DNA of 6,332 bases from Bryobacteraceae bacterium (GTDB lineage: Bacteria > Acidobacteriota > Terriglobia > Bryobacterales > Bryobacteraceae): assembly GCA_025929455.1 (NCBI GenBank), contig JAICMB010000200.1, positions 1 through 6,332 of the forward strand. The letters run 5' to 3'. The notes below the pieces were generated by a model. The model did no database searches, had not been told where the DNA came from, and was given only the letters and a program-made list of their open reading frames with translations. Below, in pieces: positions 6,284-6,332 of the stretch (positions are counted from its first letter, which is position 1; the number at the start of each line of letters is the position of its first letter). The translations under genes were made by a program, and so were the position numbers.

Positions 6284-6332
6284 ATGGCCGAGTCCCTCGC
6301 GCTGTTGGAATCCCGCCGGGCGGATTTGCTCC
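6284..6332 (+). CDS. N-terminus of a small protein, possibly DUF6788-like
   Basis: Only 16 codons are visible (MAESLALLESRRADLL) before the window ends. They begin at an ATG with a strong ribosome binding site and a plausible promoter, so a real gene start is likely. The amphipathic, Leu/Arg/Glu-rich start resembles, from memory, DUF6788 proteins, which often begin with a short helix of the type LLxxRRAxLLxQI and are sometimes found beside transposase genes. Sixteen residues are too few to prove this; any protein starting with a coiled-coil helix would look similar. Confidence 0.5.
   Translation, partial: MAESLALLESRRADLL

Noticed and set aside
6266..6289. TCTAGA, AAGGAG and CCATGG in a row, resembling an expression-vector cloning region
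   Set aside because: The spacing and sequence between these sites do not match common vectors, and the flanking DNA on both sides is natural-looking bacterial sequence; the sites are best explained by the palindrome and a normal ribosome binding site.

Overview
The window is GC-rich and gene-dense. It looks like chromosomal DNA from a soil- or sediment-type bacterium, most likely an acidobacterium or a relative. That placement is an inference from three things: a CarD-family RNA polymerase regulator, a very large secreted M14 metallopeptidase of a kind I associate with Acidobacteria, and the start of a small protein resembling DUF6788 proteins. No rRNA or other phylogenetic marker is present.

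Four genes lie on the minus strand and one starts on the plus strand at the right edge. From right to left on the minus strand they are: (1) a 971-residue exported M14 zinc carboxypeptidase-like protein (6147 to 3232); (2) an intergenic stretch of about 190 bp with two small hairpins and a near-consensus promoter; (3) carD (3040 to 2519), followed by a probable intrinsic terminator; (4) a fusion of a HAD-type phosphatase with a UbiA-superfamily membrane transferase (2414 to 903) that resembles decaprenyl-phosphate phosphoribosyltransferase more than quinone prenyltransferases; (5) a GT-C (GT39/PMT-like) multi-pass glycosyltransferase that overlaps the fusion gene by 4 bp and runs off the left edge. 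At the right edge, a divergent plus-strand gene begins at 6284 behind a good ribosome binding site and two overlapping palindromes.

The most coherent biology is in the left third. A UbiA-type enzyme fused to a phosphatase probably makes, and may dephosphorylate, a polyprenyl-phosphate-linked pentose, and the translationally coupled GT-C enzyme may use a lipid-linked sugar of that kind on the outer face of the inner membrane. CarD and the M14 peptidase appear to be separate transcription units. I saw no CRISPR array, tRNA, rRNA or complete mobile element. I found no clearly new system: the HAD-UbiA/GT-C pair and the operator-like palindromes at the right edge are the items most worth checking.
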